A DNA stretch of 64,000 nucleotides from an uncultured Prevotellaceae bacterium (GCA_947174945.1 CAMWKZ010000010.1:1-64000); one strand, 5' to 3'; shown: positions 35,007 to 43,455, numbered from the stretch's first letter. Numbers and translations: made by a program. Notes: generated from the letters alone by a model not told the origin.

Positions 35007-35948
35007 ATGATAGATGTAAAAGTAGCAGGGAAACCTTTGCAACTCGTCCGAATGGCAAAAGATGAGCTGAGGGGCATACCGATAGACATCAAGCTGCGCT
35101 TTGTGTTCTGGCGGGCACATTTCAATGGCTATGAGTTTTGCCTACTGGAAGCGAAGAAAAGTGAGAACCACGCCTCGACGGATTGCCTCAGACTGGCGAA
35201 ACGGTTAGAGGAGTTGATTTATATGCCCATTGTTTTCCTGTTTCAGAACCTTCAGTTTGTCGAGCGAAACAGGCTCATAGAGCGTGGCGTGTATTTCATC
35301 GTGTCGGATAAGTATGCTTATCTTCCTTTTTTGATTATCAACACGAGAGAAGTCGTTCAGAAAAAGGCAGAGGAACTGTCTGCCGTTGCCCAATACATCT
35401 TACTATATCATTTGCAGGTGGGCAGTCTCAATGGTGCATCCATGACGGAGCTTGAAAAGAAGCTGCCTTATACATACGTCACTATATCAAGGGCATTCAA
35501 GGCACTTGATGACCTGCAATTGTGTAAAATCACAAAGGACGAAAACAGAAATAAGAGGATATACTTCGATGATGAGCCAAGAGATATATGGGGTCAAGTC
35601 CTCCCATATCTGAAGAGCCCCATCAAGCGTGTTGTCTATTGCGACAGCATCAAAGGCGACATGTCTCTTGTATATGGTAGTATCACGGCTTTGTCGCATT
35701 ATACGCATCTAAATCCTGACGAAGTGAATACTTTCGTCATGGATACTAAGCAGTTCAAAGCCATGCAAGAGGAAAAGGCTTTTGAAAATCTGAATGCGTC
35801 TGAGGGGAATATTCGTATGGAGATATGGAACTATCCTCCGCTTCTTCAAGACTATGCAGACCCCCTTTCCCTGTATCTTACGCTGAAGGATGACAAAGAC
35901 CCAAGAGTGGAAAAAGAACTTGAAACAATGATTGACAGACTATGGTAG
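35007..35948 (+). CDS. AbiEi-like winged-helix regulator/antitoxin
   Basis: Protein of 313 residues, probably the antitoxin-like transcriptional repressor for the nucleotidyltransferase that follows. The N-terminal ~115 residues (ending RLIERGVYFIVSDKYAYLPFLI) are a separate domain. Residues about 125-175 form a winged helix (QYILLYHLQVG ... MTELEKKLPYTYVTISRAFKALDDLQL), and the rest resembles the AbiEi C-terminal region (YGSITALSHYTHL). The gene overlaps the nucleotidyltransferase gene by seven bases. Classical AbiEi has its winged helix at the very N-terminus, so this is a divergent, longer type. It looks more AT-rich than the flanking core genes, suggesting acquisition. Confidence 0.6.
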   Translation: MIDVKVAGKPLQLVRMAKDELRGIPIDIKLRFVFWRAHFNGYEFCLLEAKKSENHASTDCLRLAKRLEELIYMPIVFLFQNLQFVERNRLIERGVYFIVSDKYAYLPFLIINTREVVQKKAEELSAVAQYILLYHLQVGSLNGASMTELEKKLPYTYVTISRAFKALDDLQLCKITKDENRNKRIYFDDEPRDIWGQVLPYLKSPIKRVVYCDSIKGDMSLVYGSITALSHYTHLNPDEVNTFVMDTKQFKAMQEEKAFENLNASEGNIRMEIWNYPPLLQDYADPLSLYLTLKDDKDPRVEKELETMIDRLW

Positions 35949-36724
35949 CAGGACTTGATAAATTCCGTGAAGCCTTTGCTGGCTTCTCAGATAATTATGT
36001 GATTATCGGTGGTACGGCATGTGACATCGTGTTGAGTGGCACCGATATGAAACCACGTGCCACTGATGACATTGACATGGTTCTTATTGTGGATAACGTG
36101 ACCAAAGAATATGGTGAAGCCTTTTGGCAGTTTATACGGGATGGAGAGTTCAAGGCGGGCAAACGCAAGAAAGGCGATGATGGCTTAGTCTATACACTTT
36201 ATCGGTTCACGACAGAAAAAGCAGGCTATCCTGTGAAGATAGAACTGCTCGCCCGGCATACTGATGTGTTGGGCGAACCATCGGGATTCCATATTGAGCC
36301 GATTCCCGTGTCTGAGGAATTGTCAAGCCTTTCTGCCATCATGCTGGATAATGACTATTACGAACTGACAGCCTCCAGCAGTACCATACAAGATGGTTTG
36401 CGTGTAGCAACACCTGTTGCTTTGATTGGTCTTAAGACCAGAGCCTATCTCAATCTGCTCAACGACAGAGCTTCAGGCAAACAGGTCAATTCCAAGGATA
36501 TAAAGAAATACAAAACTGATGTGCTGAAGCTCATTGCGACCGCATCTATTCCCGAACCAGTGACAGTGCCACAGTCCATTTACGATAGTATCATGGAATA
36601 TGCAGCTAAGATTGAGAATGAGTTGCCGAGCCAGTCTCTTCAGGATGCTTTGGAAAGAGACAATGATGATATTCAGGCATTCGTTGACACGTTAAAGGAA
36701 TCTTTCATTATTAAGGAATCATGA
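35942..36724 (+). CDS. AbiEii/MenT-like nucleotidyltransferase (putative toxin)
   Basis: Nucleotidyltransferase-fold protein of 260 residues. Motif I is IIGGTACDIVL followed by RATDDIDMVLIV (the DxD metal pair); a later GLKTRAYLNLLNDRASGKQVNSKD block matches the AbiEii K-x-R-KD motif. In type IV AbiE systems such enzymes arrest growth, and relatives of the MenT type add nucleotides to tRNA acceptor stems. It follows the AbiEi-like gene with a seven-base overlap and is overlapped by four bases by a metallophosphoesterase gene. Toxicity is inferred from the family, not shown here. Confidence 0.7.
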   Translation: MVAGLDKFREAFAGFSDNYVIIGGTACDIVLSGTDMKPRATDDIDMVLIVDNVTKEYGEAFWQFIRDGEFKAGKRKKGDDGLVYTLYRFTTEKAGYPVKIELLARHTDVLGEPSGFHIEPIPVSEELSSLSAIMLDNDYYELTASSSTIQDGLRVATPVALIGLKTRAYLNLLNDRASGKQVNSKDIKKYKTDVLKLIATASIPEPVTVPQSIYDSIMEYAAKIENELPSQSLQDALERDNDDIQAFVDTLKESFIIKES

Positions 36725-37491
36725 AAGTACAGTACGCATCAGACCTACATCTGGAGTTTCATGAGAACTGGCAGACTTTGAAACAGGAGGAGGAACCGCT
36801 GGATGTCTGTGGGGAAATCCTCGTATTGGCTGGCGACATCGGCTATCTGGGTGATGATAACTATACCACACATCCTTTCTGGGACTGGGCTTCAAAGAAT
36901 TTCAAGCAGGTTATCGTTGCCTTGGGCAATCACGAGTTTTACAAATTCTACGACTTGTCATCCATGCCTGACGGTTTGATAGGTGAGATTCGCCCTAATG
37001 TCCACTATTACTACAATGCGGTTGTACACATCGGAAACATTGATTTTATTATCTCTACCTTATGGGGACATGTTGACTTAAAAGACGCATACGCAACAGA
37101 ACAGTGCGTGACAGACTTTCGCCGAATAGTGTATGGTGAGGACATCCTCACCTTTGCCGACTTTAACCGTGAGCACCAGCGTTGCCTTGGTTTCATTAAG
37201 AAATCTGTGGCAGAAAGCGTAGCCGAGCACAAGATTGTCGTTACACATCATGTGCCGTCATTTCAGCTGATGGCACAGGAATTTCAGGGTAGTCGGATAA
37301 ACGGTGCCTTTACGGTGGAACTTACCGACTATATCGCGACCAGCGGCATCGACTATTGGATATACGGTCATTCCCATCGTAATATAGACAAAACCATAGG
37401 CACAACTCGCTGCGTCTGCAACCAGTTTGGATATGCCTCTCATAATGAGCATTTGTCTTTCAGTAGAGGGAAGATAATAGAGTGCCTGTAA
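36721..37491 (+). CDS. Metallophosphoesterase
   Basis: Calcineurin-like phosphoesterase of 256 residues with the full dinuclear metal signature: YASDLHLEFH (DxH, residues 7-9), LVLAGDIGYLG (GD), VIVALGNHEFY (GNHE), VTHHVPS (H) and WIYGHSHRN (GHxH). It is cytoplasmic (no signal peptide). The ATG overlaps the nucleotidyltransferase stop codon by four bases, so it belongs to the same operon. Possible roles are removing nucleotides added by the neighbouring enzyme or acting on a nucleotide signal; the substrate is unknown. Confidence 0.8.
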   Translation: MKVQYASDLHLEFHENWQTLKQEEEPLDVCGEILVLAGDIGYLGDDNYTTHPFWDWASKNFKQVIVALGNHEFYKFYDLSSMPDGLIGEIRPNVHYYYNAVVHIGNIDFIISTLWGHVDLKDAYATEQCVTDFRRIVYGEDILTFADFNREHQRCLGFIKKSVAESVAEHKIVVTHHVPSFQLMAQEFQGSRINGAFTVELTDYIATSGIDYWIYGHSHRNIDKTIGTTRCVCNQFGYASHNEHLSFSRGKIIECL

Positions 37492-37513
37492 CAATATATA
37501 GTATATCGAAAGG

Positions 37514-37733
37514 CGAGAGATGCGCTCGGGGCATTGTGCCGAGTGGCTCTTTACGTCGTGCCGAGTAGCTCGAGGAGGGGTAAACAGACGCTCGGGATGG
37601 GGGAAGGAACGGCTCGGCGTGGGGGACGGAACGGTTGTTGTCGGTCGTGGGGCGGGCGTGCTTATGATTAAGGGCGGCCGCCCTTAATGATTGGGGCGGT
37701 CGGTCTGAATGATTAGAGCGGTCGCTCTCGACC
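37514..37733 (-). repeat. Array B: ten 22-bp quasi-palindromic units
   Basis: Exactly 220 bp, ten units of 22 bp. Two successive units begin GTGCCGAGT(G/A)GCTC (37536 and 37558). The next carries TAAACAGACGCTCGG, the following two GGAACGGYT, then GGGCGGGCG, the perfect palindrome AAGGGCGGCCGCCCTT (37670-37685), GGGGCGGTCGG and AGAGCGGTCGCTCT. Read on the minus strand it matches array A unit by unit from the GGCGGCC unit onwards. It sits between the metallophosphoesterase gene and the convergent GH106-like gene; the last unit forms the stem of a T5-tailed hairpin. Confidence 0.85.
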
Positions 37734-37740
37734 GCTTTTT
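37718..37740 (+). terminator. Terminator at the end of array B
   Basis: GCGGTCG (37718-37724), CTCT loop, CGACCGC (37729-37735), then TTTTT. It would end the AbiE-like/metallophosphoesterase operon. The stem is made from the last 22-bp unit of array B. Confidence 0.7.
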
Positions 37741-37752
37741 AAGGGGGTATGC

Positions 37753-37832
37753 TTTTTGAAGATATACCTTCTAAAACCACAAAATAGATGCGTTTTAGAA
37801 GATATACCTTCCAAAATTGCAAAATAAATGCG
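37753..37832. repeat. Two tandem 40-bp repeats
   Basis: Two direct copies, each containing GAAGATATACCTTC and ending in AAATGCG or AGATGCG. The GAAG...CTTC part is itself an inverted repeat. They lie immediately upstream of the GH106-like gene's 3' end and do not keep the 22-bp period. Confidence 0.7.
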
Positions 37833-37847
37833 TTTTTGAGGGCCTGA

Positions 37848-40316
37848 CTACTCCAGCGTGAGGAGGACGGGGCCGAGGAGGCCGGATGGTAGGAGGGGGG
37901 AGTCGGCGGTGAAGAACTTGAAGCAGCCTACGGTTTGGCGGCCTTGTGAGGGGCGCGGGGTGCCGTTGCGCAGCCAGTCGGGTATGGACTTCATGAAGCG
38001 GCCGGCGACGGGGCTGCCCGGTACATATTTATATATGAGGGGGTCGGACCATTCTATATCGTCGGGCTGGTGCTCGTCGCCTATCATGCGGTTGGGCCAC
38101 AGGTTGGTTACGTCTACCTCTATGCGGTTGTCGCCCTTGTGCAATGCTGAGGTGATGTCGAGCAGGAAGGGGGCTTTCCACAGCACGGGGAACGTTGTGC
38201 CGTTGACGCGCACCGAGGCCATGTTCTTTACGTTGCCGAGGTTCAGCACGGCACGCCGACCGTTCAGCTGGTGCTTTTTCAGCTTGACGATACGGGTGTA
38301 TGTGGCTGTGCCTGAGAAGTAGCGTAGCTCGGGCTGGGCTGAGGTGGTCCAGTCGAATAGGGTGTCGGTGACTATGGCGCAGGGGCCGTCGGAGGAAAGA
38401 GGCATGGAGATGTGCCAACCGTTGCTGAGGGTTACGGTGTAGGTGGGCGTGGCGGCGCACTGGGTGAGCAGTGCGTTCTCGGCAGGCTGGGCGGCTTCGG
38501 GGTGGGCGGCGTGTCCCGCTGTCGCCTGCTGGCTGTTGCTGATGATGATAAAGCGCGAGCCGTTTGGTTCGATGGTCACCTCTGTACCATCCGTTTGCGG
38601 CAGGGCGTTCATCGTGACGGTGTACGGGTCCCATAGTTCCATTGCACGGTTGGCAGCCAGTGCGGCAAGGTGGAGCGTGTCGGTCACGGCGGTGGCTGTG
38701 GGGTTGCACAAGAAGATGATGTCGTTGTCGCCGTCGGTACGCTGGTAGCTCATGAAGCGGTGGCTTACCTTCTGCTGGTTCTTGGTGGGCACACCGCGTT
38801 GCAGGAGCGACTGACAACGTGCCATGTAGTTGAACAACGCACGTGCGCCACCAGCCTTCCACCACGTCTGCGTAGGTACGAAGTGCGTGCCCCAGATGCC
38901 AAACGACATGCCCGGCTCAACGCCCATCCACGGGTTGACGGCCCCGGCGTGCAGCATCATGCGGTTCACGCCCGTGCAGTATGCCCGGTCGCATATCGGC
39001 TTGAGCGACTGCGGGTCGTCCTTCCACGCATGAAGCGGATAACAGGTGAAAGCCTCGGCCACCAGCATCCGCCGCTGCGTGTTGCGTATGGCCCGCTCGT
39101 GGTTGCCCATGTCTTTCCATCCCCACGTCTTGGGCTCCACCCAGAACTCGGTGGCTATGATGGCATCGGGTGCGCTCCTGAGTATCTTGTAAATGTCAAT
39201 CACGCGGAACGGCCTTTGATGCCCCGTGCCGTAAGGCTCAATCATCAGCTGCACCCCCGGGGTCTGACTGGCCAGTTCGGCCATATATCCGTAGTAGTTC
39301 TCGGCAAACAACGATGTCACCACGTCGGCCAAGTCTTTCATCATCTGCGCACTCTTTTCCTTGCTGTCTATGACGGCTCGACCCGCTATGTGCGGCAGGT
39401 AGGGCACGATGTCATACCCCTTGCGCTTGCTGAACTCCTCCGGCAGCACCACGCTCCAGTCTTGCCCGCCCGCCTCGTAGCTGTCAATCTCGATGCGGGT
39501 GAACGACCGACCCGCCAGTTCGCCAGCAATGTCGAGCAGCATCTGCGGATAGCCGCTCCAGAAGTGGCGCACGGCCTCGCGCCTCATCTTGTCGCACTCC
39601 AGTCCCTGACCCGTCGCCGGTGCCTGCGCTTCGTTGGTCTTTCCGTTGGTGGTGTGGCCAAAGCGGAGTATCACGGGGTGGCTCTTCATGGTTCCGACCA
39701 TGCTCCGCGGTATGCTCAGCGTGCCGTTGAGAGCCATCCATCTCGTCACGTCGATGATGTCGCCCTTGCTCACCGTGTCTCCGTCGGGCAAGGCCAGCAC
39801 GGCAATGTCTTCGTAGTAGTTGTACCGAGGGTCAACCTCGGGGCGGGGCAGCGTCAGGCCGTTGCGCCCGGTACCGCTGAACCTGACCTCCGAGTACACC
39901 AATTTCTGCATCGAATATTCGGGCGTGACGTTGCCGTATGCACTCGACGACCACCCCGGGCAGTTGTGCGTGCCGAAACTCAGTCCCAGCCTGTCGCACT
40001 CCTCCATTGCCCACCGCATCATCGACTTCCACTTGTCGCTGCCTATGGCACACGTCGGGTCGCCGACAAGGCTCTGCTGGTCGCCACCAATCTGGAAGTT
40101 CTGCACCCCCGACAGTCCCGCCGCCTTGAATGCCTCAAGGTCTTTGGTGATGGCCTCTTTCGTCACCAGTCCGTCCATCCATTGCCAGATGATGAGCGAG
40201 CGGTTCTCGTCCGTCGGATTTAGGAAACCGTCTTTATAACTTGACTGGGCACTTGCCGTCATGGCTGTGCCGATGGCAAATGCCGTGGCTAAAAGGTATT
40301 GCTTGATACGACGCAT
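37848..40316 (-). CDS. GH106-like alpha-L-rhamnosidase family glycosidase
   Basis: Exported glycoside hydrolase of about 822 residues, likely cleaving terminal rhamnose from plant or microbial glycans. Signal peptide MRRIKQYLLATAFAIGTAM-TASAQ. The GH106-like N-terminal part has IIWQWMDGLVTKEAITKDLEAFKAAGLSG, THNCPGWSSS, IEIDSYEAGGQDWS and MIEPYGTGHQRPF; a C-terminal beta-sandwich carries NLGNVKNMASVRVNGTTF. The start is ATG at 40316; an ATG at 40343 falls inside the -7 box. No SusCD pair is adjacent, so it is an isolated enzyme gene. It converges on the AbiE-like operon across array B. Confidence 0.8.
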   Translation of the reverse strand: MRRIKQYLLATAFAIGTAMTASAQSSYKDGFLNPTDENRSLIIWQWMDGLVTKEAITKDLEAFKAAGLSGVQNFQIGGDQQSLVGDPTCAIGSDKWKSMMRWAMEECDRLGLSFGTHNCPGWSSSAYGNVTPEYSMQKLVYSEVRFSGTGRNGLTLPRPEVDPRYNYYEDIAVLALPDGDTVSKGDIIDVTRWMALNGTLSIPRSMVGTMKSHPVILRFGHTTNGKTNEAQAPATGQGLECDKMRREAVRHFWSGYPQMLLDIAGELAGRSFTRIEIDSYEAGGQDWSVVLPEEFSKRKGYDIVPYLPHIAGRAVIDSKEKSAQMMKDLADVVTSLFAENYYGYMAELASQTPGVQLMIEPYGTGHQRPFRVIDIYKILRSAPDAIIATEFWVEPKTWGWKDMGNHERAIRNTQRRMLVAEAFTCYPLHAWKDDPQSLKPICDRAYCTGVNRMMLHAGAVNPWMGVEPGMSFGIWGTHFVPTQTWWKAGGARALFNYMARCQSLLQRGVPTKNQQKVSHRFMSYQRTDGDNDIIFLCNPTATAVTDTLHLAALAANRAMELWDPYTVTMNALPQTDGTEVTIEPNGSRFIIISNSQQATAGHAAHPEAAQPAENALLTQCAATPTYTVTLSNGWHISMPLSSDGPCAIVTDTLFDWTTSAQPELRYFSGTATYTRIVKLKKHQLNGRRAVLNLGNVKNMASVRVNGTTFPVLWKAPFLLDITSALHKGDNRIEVDVTNLWPNRMIGDEHQPDDIEWSDPLIYKYVPGSPVAGRFMKSIPDWLRNGTPRPSQGRQTVGCFKFFTADSPLLPSGLLGPVLLTLE

Positions 40317-40340
40317 AGTAGTTTGCTTGTTTTTACCGTG

Positions 40341-40348
40341 CAAAGATA
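40341..40348 (-). promoter_or_regulatory. -7 box of the GH106-like gene
   Basis: TATCTTTG on the minus strand, about 24 bases upstream of the ATG at 40316. Confidence 0.55.
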
Positions 40349-40396
40349 CGGATAAATATCGGAACCAGCCATACGTTTCATGATAATTAACGTAGG

Positions 40397-40528
40397 GAAG
40401 GAACGGGGCCTACCCGGGGAAGGAACCGTTCCCTCCCTGAGAAAGAACGGCTCTTACCGCCCGAAAGAACGGTTCCTTCGACGGGAAAGAACGGCTCTTT
40501 CTACACGAGGGAAAAGCTGGCACCCCCC
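40397..40528 (+). repeat. Array D: five clear 22-bp units plus one degenerate
   Basis: The hexamer GAACGG (GAACCG in unit 2) recurs at 40401, 40423, 40445, 40467 and 40489, exactly every 22 bases; a degenerate sixth unit starts at 40507. Units read GAA(A/G)GAACGGYTC followed by a variable 9-base half. Several are near-palindromes (AAGAACGGCTCTT, GGAACCGTTCC). The array sits in the divergent space between the GH106-like gene and trmN6, upstream of both promoters. Confidence 0.9.
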
Positions 40529-40578
40529 GCAGCACGGGTAATGGCCACTGCTCAGTGGCGAAAATAGCGGGTGGAATA
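40529..40578. other. Spacer between array D and the trmN6 promoter
   Basis: Contains a GCCACT...AGTGGC inverted repeat near 40542-40557; nothing else recognised. Confidence 0.4.
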
Positions 40579-40610
40579 TTTGGGAATATAGCATCTTTTC
40601 CTTACTTTTG
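40579..40610 (+). promoter_or_regulatory. Promoter of trmN6
   Basis: TTTG at 40579-40582, 20-base spacer, TACTTTTG at 40603-40610. Transcription should start near 40616, after the upstream in-frame codon at 40555. Confidence 0.75.
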
Positions 40611-40635
40611 CACGCAGAAACAGAAGCCAGAGCGT

Positions 40636-41295
40636 ATGTTTAGGTTTAAGCAATTCACCATTAGGCAAGAGCTGTGTGCCATGAAAGTGGGTACGGACGG
40701 TGTGCTGCTGGGGGCGTGGGCCAACGGTGGCAACCGCGTGCTGGATGTCGGCACGGGCACGGGACTAATAGCCCTGATGCTGGCCCAGCGCTATCCGACG
40801 GCACAGGTGACGGCGCTCGACATTGACGCAGGAGCCGTCCGACAGGCAACGATGAACATTGAGAATGCCAACGCACGGGAGCGCATCACCGTGTTGCACC
40901 AAAGCGTGCAGGAGCACACAGGGCAATACGATGCCGTGGTGAGCAACCCACCGTTCTTCATTGGCTCGCTCAGTGCGCCCGATGCCCAGCGCAACATGGC
41001 GCGCCACGCCGACACGCTGACCTACGCAGAACTGATGCAGTCGGCCTGGCGACTGTTAAAGGACGATGGCGAGCTGAGCGTGGTGGTGCCCTTTGACTAT
41101 CGGCAGCGTATGGAGGATGAGGCTACGTTTCGAGGGTTCTTCCCCAGTCGGGTGTGCGCTGTCAAGACGGCAGCCACCAAGCCTGCCCGTCGCTTTCTGT
41201 TAGCCTTCAGAAAGCATCCCTGCCAGCTGGTGGCTGAAACGTTCACGATAGGCGACGAGCGTGAACGGCAGCTGACGCAAGACTTCTACTTATGA
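40636..41295 (+). CDS. trmN6: tRNA1(Val) A37 N6-methyltransferase-like
   Basis: SAM-dependent N6-adenine methyltransferase of the YfiC/TrmN6 type, 219 residues, modifying A37 next to the anticodon of tRNA1(Val) in E. coli. It shows FRFKQFTIRQ at the N-terminus, VGTDGVLLGAWAN, the SAM-binding VLDVGTGTGLIALMLAQR, and the catalytic SNPPFF (NPPF). The ATG at 40636 lies 25 bases after the -7 box; longer frames from 40555 would begin upstream of the promoter. Its last codons overlap tail-to-tail with the GH25 gene by ten bases. Confidence 0.88.
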   Translation: MFRFKQFTIRQELCAMKVGTDGVLLGAWANGGNRVLDVGTGTGLIALMLAQRYPTAQVTALDIDAGAVRQATMNIENANARERITVLHQSVQEHTGQYDAVVSNPPFFIGSLSAPDAQRNMARHADTLTYAELMQSAWRLLKDDGELSVVVPFDYRQRMEDEATFRGFFPSRVCAVKTAATKPARRFLLAFRKHPCQLVAETFTIGDERERQLTQDFYL

Positions 41296-42698
41296 AACCC
41301 AGTGCGGGTAAATTCATCAAACTGGCTTTGGTAGCCATTGAACACGTTGATGTCCACTGGCCCAGTAATGCCGTCCACCCGTCCGTCGGCACATAGCTGC
41401 CAGTAGACCAGCTTCACGTCGGGCTTGTACTGGCCGTAACGGGCTATCCACACATTGTAGTGTTGCTTGATGTCAACGGCCTTGGTCATGTGGCGGTTGA
41501 CAAACTCCTGACTGACGTAGAGGATGGGGCGCATCCCTGTGCGCTGCTCGACGATGGTCAGGAAGGTGCGGATGCGCTGCATCAACTCCTCGTCGCCTCC
41601 AATGCTGCGGATTTGTGCGTCGGTGGGCTCCACGTCAAGCACGGGTGGCAAGTCGTCGTTGCGAAACAGGGTGTGCTTGACGAAGTAGTTGGCCTGAGCC
41701 GTGGCCGAGGTCTTCAGCGAAAAGAAGTGGTAGGCCCCTACGTGAATGCCCTGCTTCTTGGCCTTGGCGTAGTCGCCCGTGAAATAGCGGTTACGAATGC
41801 TGGTGCCCTCGGTAGACTTGATGTAGGCGAAAGATACGGGGAACGTTTGCCCCTCGGTGTGATGGCGGGCTCCGAGCGAGGTGATGCGCACGCTGGGCCA
41901 GTTGATGGCAAAGCGCCGCCGCCCCTTCTCGTGCTGGTGGCGCGAGATGTCGATGCCGTAGATGCGCTCGGTGGTGTATCTCATGCGCTCGCCCAAAAAG
42001 CGGCCCGCCTTCCATTCGCCAACGCGCAAATGGTGGTGGGGCGACGATTGGAACCCGAAGCCGTGGGGCTGGTCGTGCTGCCAAAAACCTTCGTAGTGCT
42101 CGCCGTTGTGTGCGTCGAAAGTGCCTTGGCCGCTGGCTTGCAGCATTGCGTCGAGCTGTCCCCGATAGGTGCCGACGGAATCGGTTCTGACGGCTGTCAC
42201 CACGGTGTCGGCGTTGTAGACGGCAGAGACGATGCGCCCCTGACGGTCGAGCGTGATGGCCTTGCCCGTCAGGGGTGTCAGGTGGAAGCGTCCGGCACGC
42301 CAGTAGCCGTAAGGCATCTTGACGGCAATCAGCGGGCGCTCCTTGGCAGCTATTCTGATGGTCTGTGGCGGCTGGGGCTGGCCGGTCTGTTTGGCCAGTC
42401 GGGCTTTCTTCGCAAGGAGCGTGGTCTTGTAGCGGGCTATCAGGTTGTAGCCCTCGTCTGCCACGTCGTGTACCTTGAAGTAATACGCCATCTCGTCCAG
42501 TTCGGCCTCAATGTCTTGCTGGGCGCGCTGGGCGGAGTCGGCTGACAAGGTGGGCACGTAGCGTGTTTCCACCTTGTCGGGAATACCAATAGGGGTGAAG
42601 GGATGGTAAGGTGTGACGGGGCTGGTGGGGTTGATAAGGACAACGAAGCCCAGAATGATAAGGTCGGCTAAGGTGGCTATGTCGCGTATAGTCTTCAT
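41286..42698 (-). CDS. Membrane-anchored MORN-GH25 muramidase-like protein
   Basis: Predicted lysozyme-type muramidase of about 470 residues. An N-terminal hydrophobic segment (LADLIILGFVVLI) suggests a membrane anchor or signal. A region near 190-255 has MORN-like repeats (GTYRGQL, HYEGFWQHDQPHGFGFQ, VGEWKAGRF). The C-terminal GH25 domain starts at IYGIDISRHQ and shows SFAYIKSTEGT, GAYHFFS, the catalytic PPVLDVE and YWQLCADG ... VDINVFNG. The gene overlaps nudC by four bases upstream. A role in cell-wall remodelling is likely; the MORN-GH25 combination is unusual. Confidence 0.82.
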   Translation of the reverse strand: MKTIRDIATLADLIILGFVVLINPTSPVTPYHPFTPIGIPDKVETRYVPTLSADSAQRAQQDIEAELDEMAYYFKVHDVADEGYNLIARYKTTLLAKKARLAKQTGQPQPPQTIRIAAKERPLIAVKMPYGYWRAGRFHLTPLTGKAITLDRQGRIVSAVYNADTVVTAVRTDSVGTYRGQLDAMLQASGQGTFDAHNGEHYEGFWQHDQPHGFGFQSSPHHHLRVGEWKAGRFLGERMRYTTERIYGIDISRHQHEKGRRRFAINWPSVRITSLGARHHTEGQTFPVSFAYIKSTEGTSIRNRYFTGDYAKAKKQGIHVGAYHFFSLKTSATAQANYFVKHTLFRNDDLPPVLDVEPTDAQIRSIGGDEELMQRIRTFLTIVEQRTGMRPILYVSQEFVNRHMTKAVDIKQHYNVWIARYGQYKPDVKLVYWQLCADGRVDGITGPVDINVFNGYQSQFDEFTRTGFHK

Positions 42699-43447
42699 CG
42701 GGCCGCAACCTCCTCGTCCAGCCATGCGTCAATGAGCTGCCGCGCAATGCTCAGCTTCTCGGGAATGTGGGGCAGGTGGTCTTTGTCAAACCAAGCTCCC
42801 TTCGACAGTTCCGAGCGTTGCAGGTGAATCTTGCCACCGTCGTAGTCGGCAGTAAACCCTACCATCAGCCCGCAGGGGTAGGGCCACGGCTGTGAGCCGA
42901 AGTAGCGCAGGTTGGTGATGTGCAGTCCTGTCTCCTCCATCACCTCACGATGGACGGCTTCTTCCAGCGTCTCGCCCGTTTCCACGAAACCGGCCACCAG
43001 CCCGTAGTGGTTGTCGCGGAAGTTGTTGGCGTGAACCAGCAGCACCTCGTGTCCCTTGCGAACCAGCACGATGACGGCAATGGCCAGCTGGGGCCAAAGC
43101 TCCTTGCCGCAGTGCTCGCACTTCTTCGAGATAGGGGTGTCGAAGTGCATAGGGCCTCCGCAGACACCGCAGAACTTTGTGTTCTGGTCCCAGTAGAGCA
43201 GCTCATGGCACTTGCCCGCCCTGAGGTAGTCGCTTTGCGATAGCTTGTAGTAGCTCTGTCGCAAGGGGCACATCTCGTAGCGTTCCGAGGCAGTCAGTGG
43301 CTGGTCAATGCGGTAAGCCTTGTCGCCGTCGACCTCCATCACCGTGGTCCACGGCTTGATGTCGGTGGGCGGCTCGGTGGGGAGCTGGTAGCCATTGCTC
43401 TGTTTCTCAAGTACGAGGTCGCTTTGGCAGAAGACGTAGTATCTCAT
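42695..43447 (-). CDS. nudC: NADH pyrophosphatase
   Basis: Nudix hydrolase of 250 residues that cleaves NADH and, in E. coli, removes NAD caps from RNA 5' ends. A four-Cys zinc ribbon (CGVCGG ... CEHCGK, about 109-131) precedes the Nudix box (GFVETGETLEEAVHREVMEETG). The SQPWPYP motif immediately after the box is specific for the NADH pyrophosphatase subfamily. It starts 8 bases after the 5'-nucleotidase gene and overlaps the GH25 gene, so the three form an operon. Confidence 0.93.
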   Translation of the reverse strand: MRYYVFCQSDLVLEKQSNGYQLPTEPPTDIKPWTTVMEVDGDKAYRIDQPLTASERYEMCPLRQSYYKLSQSDYLRAGKCHELLYWDQNTKFCGVCGGPMHFDTPISKKCEHCGKELWPQLAIAVIVLVRKGHEVLLVHANNFRDNHYGLVAGFVETGETLEEAVHREVMEETGLHITNLRYFGSQPWPYPCGLMVGFTADYDGGKIHLQRSELSKGAWFDKDHLPHIPEKLSIARQLIDAWLDEEVAAR

Positions 43448-43455
43448 ATACCTTC

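Noticed and set aside
40343..40348. ATG at 40343 as GH106-like start
   Set aside because: It lies inside the TATCTTTG -7 box; the ATG at 40316 begins a good signal peptide.
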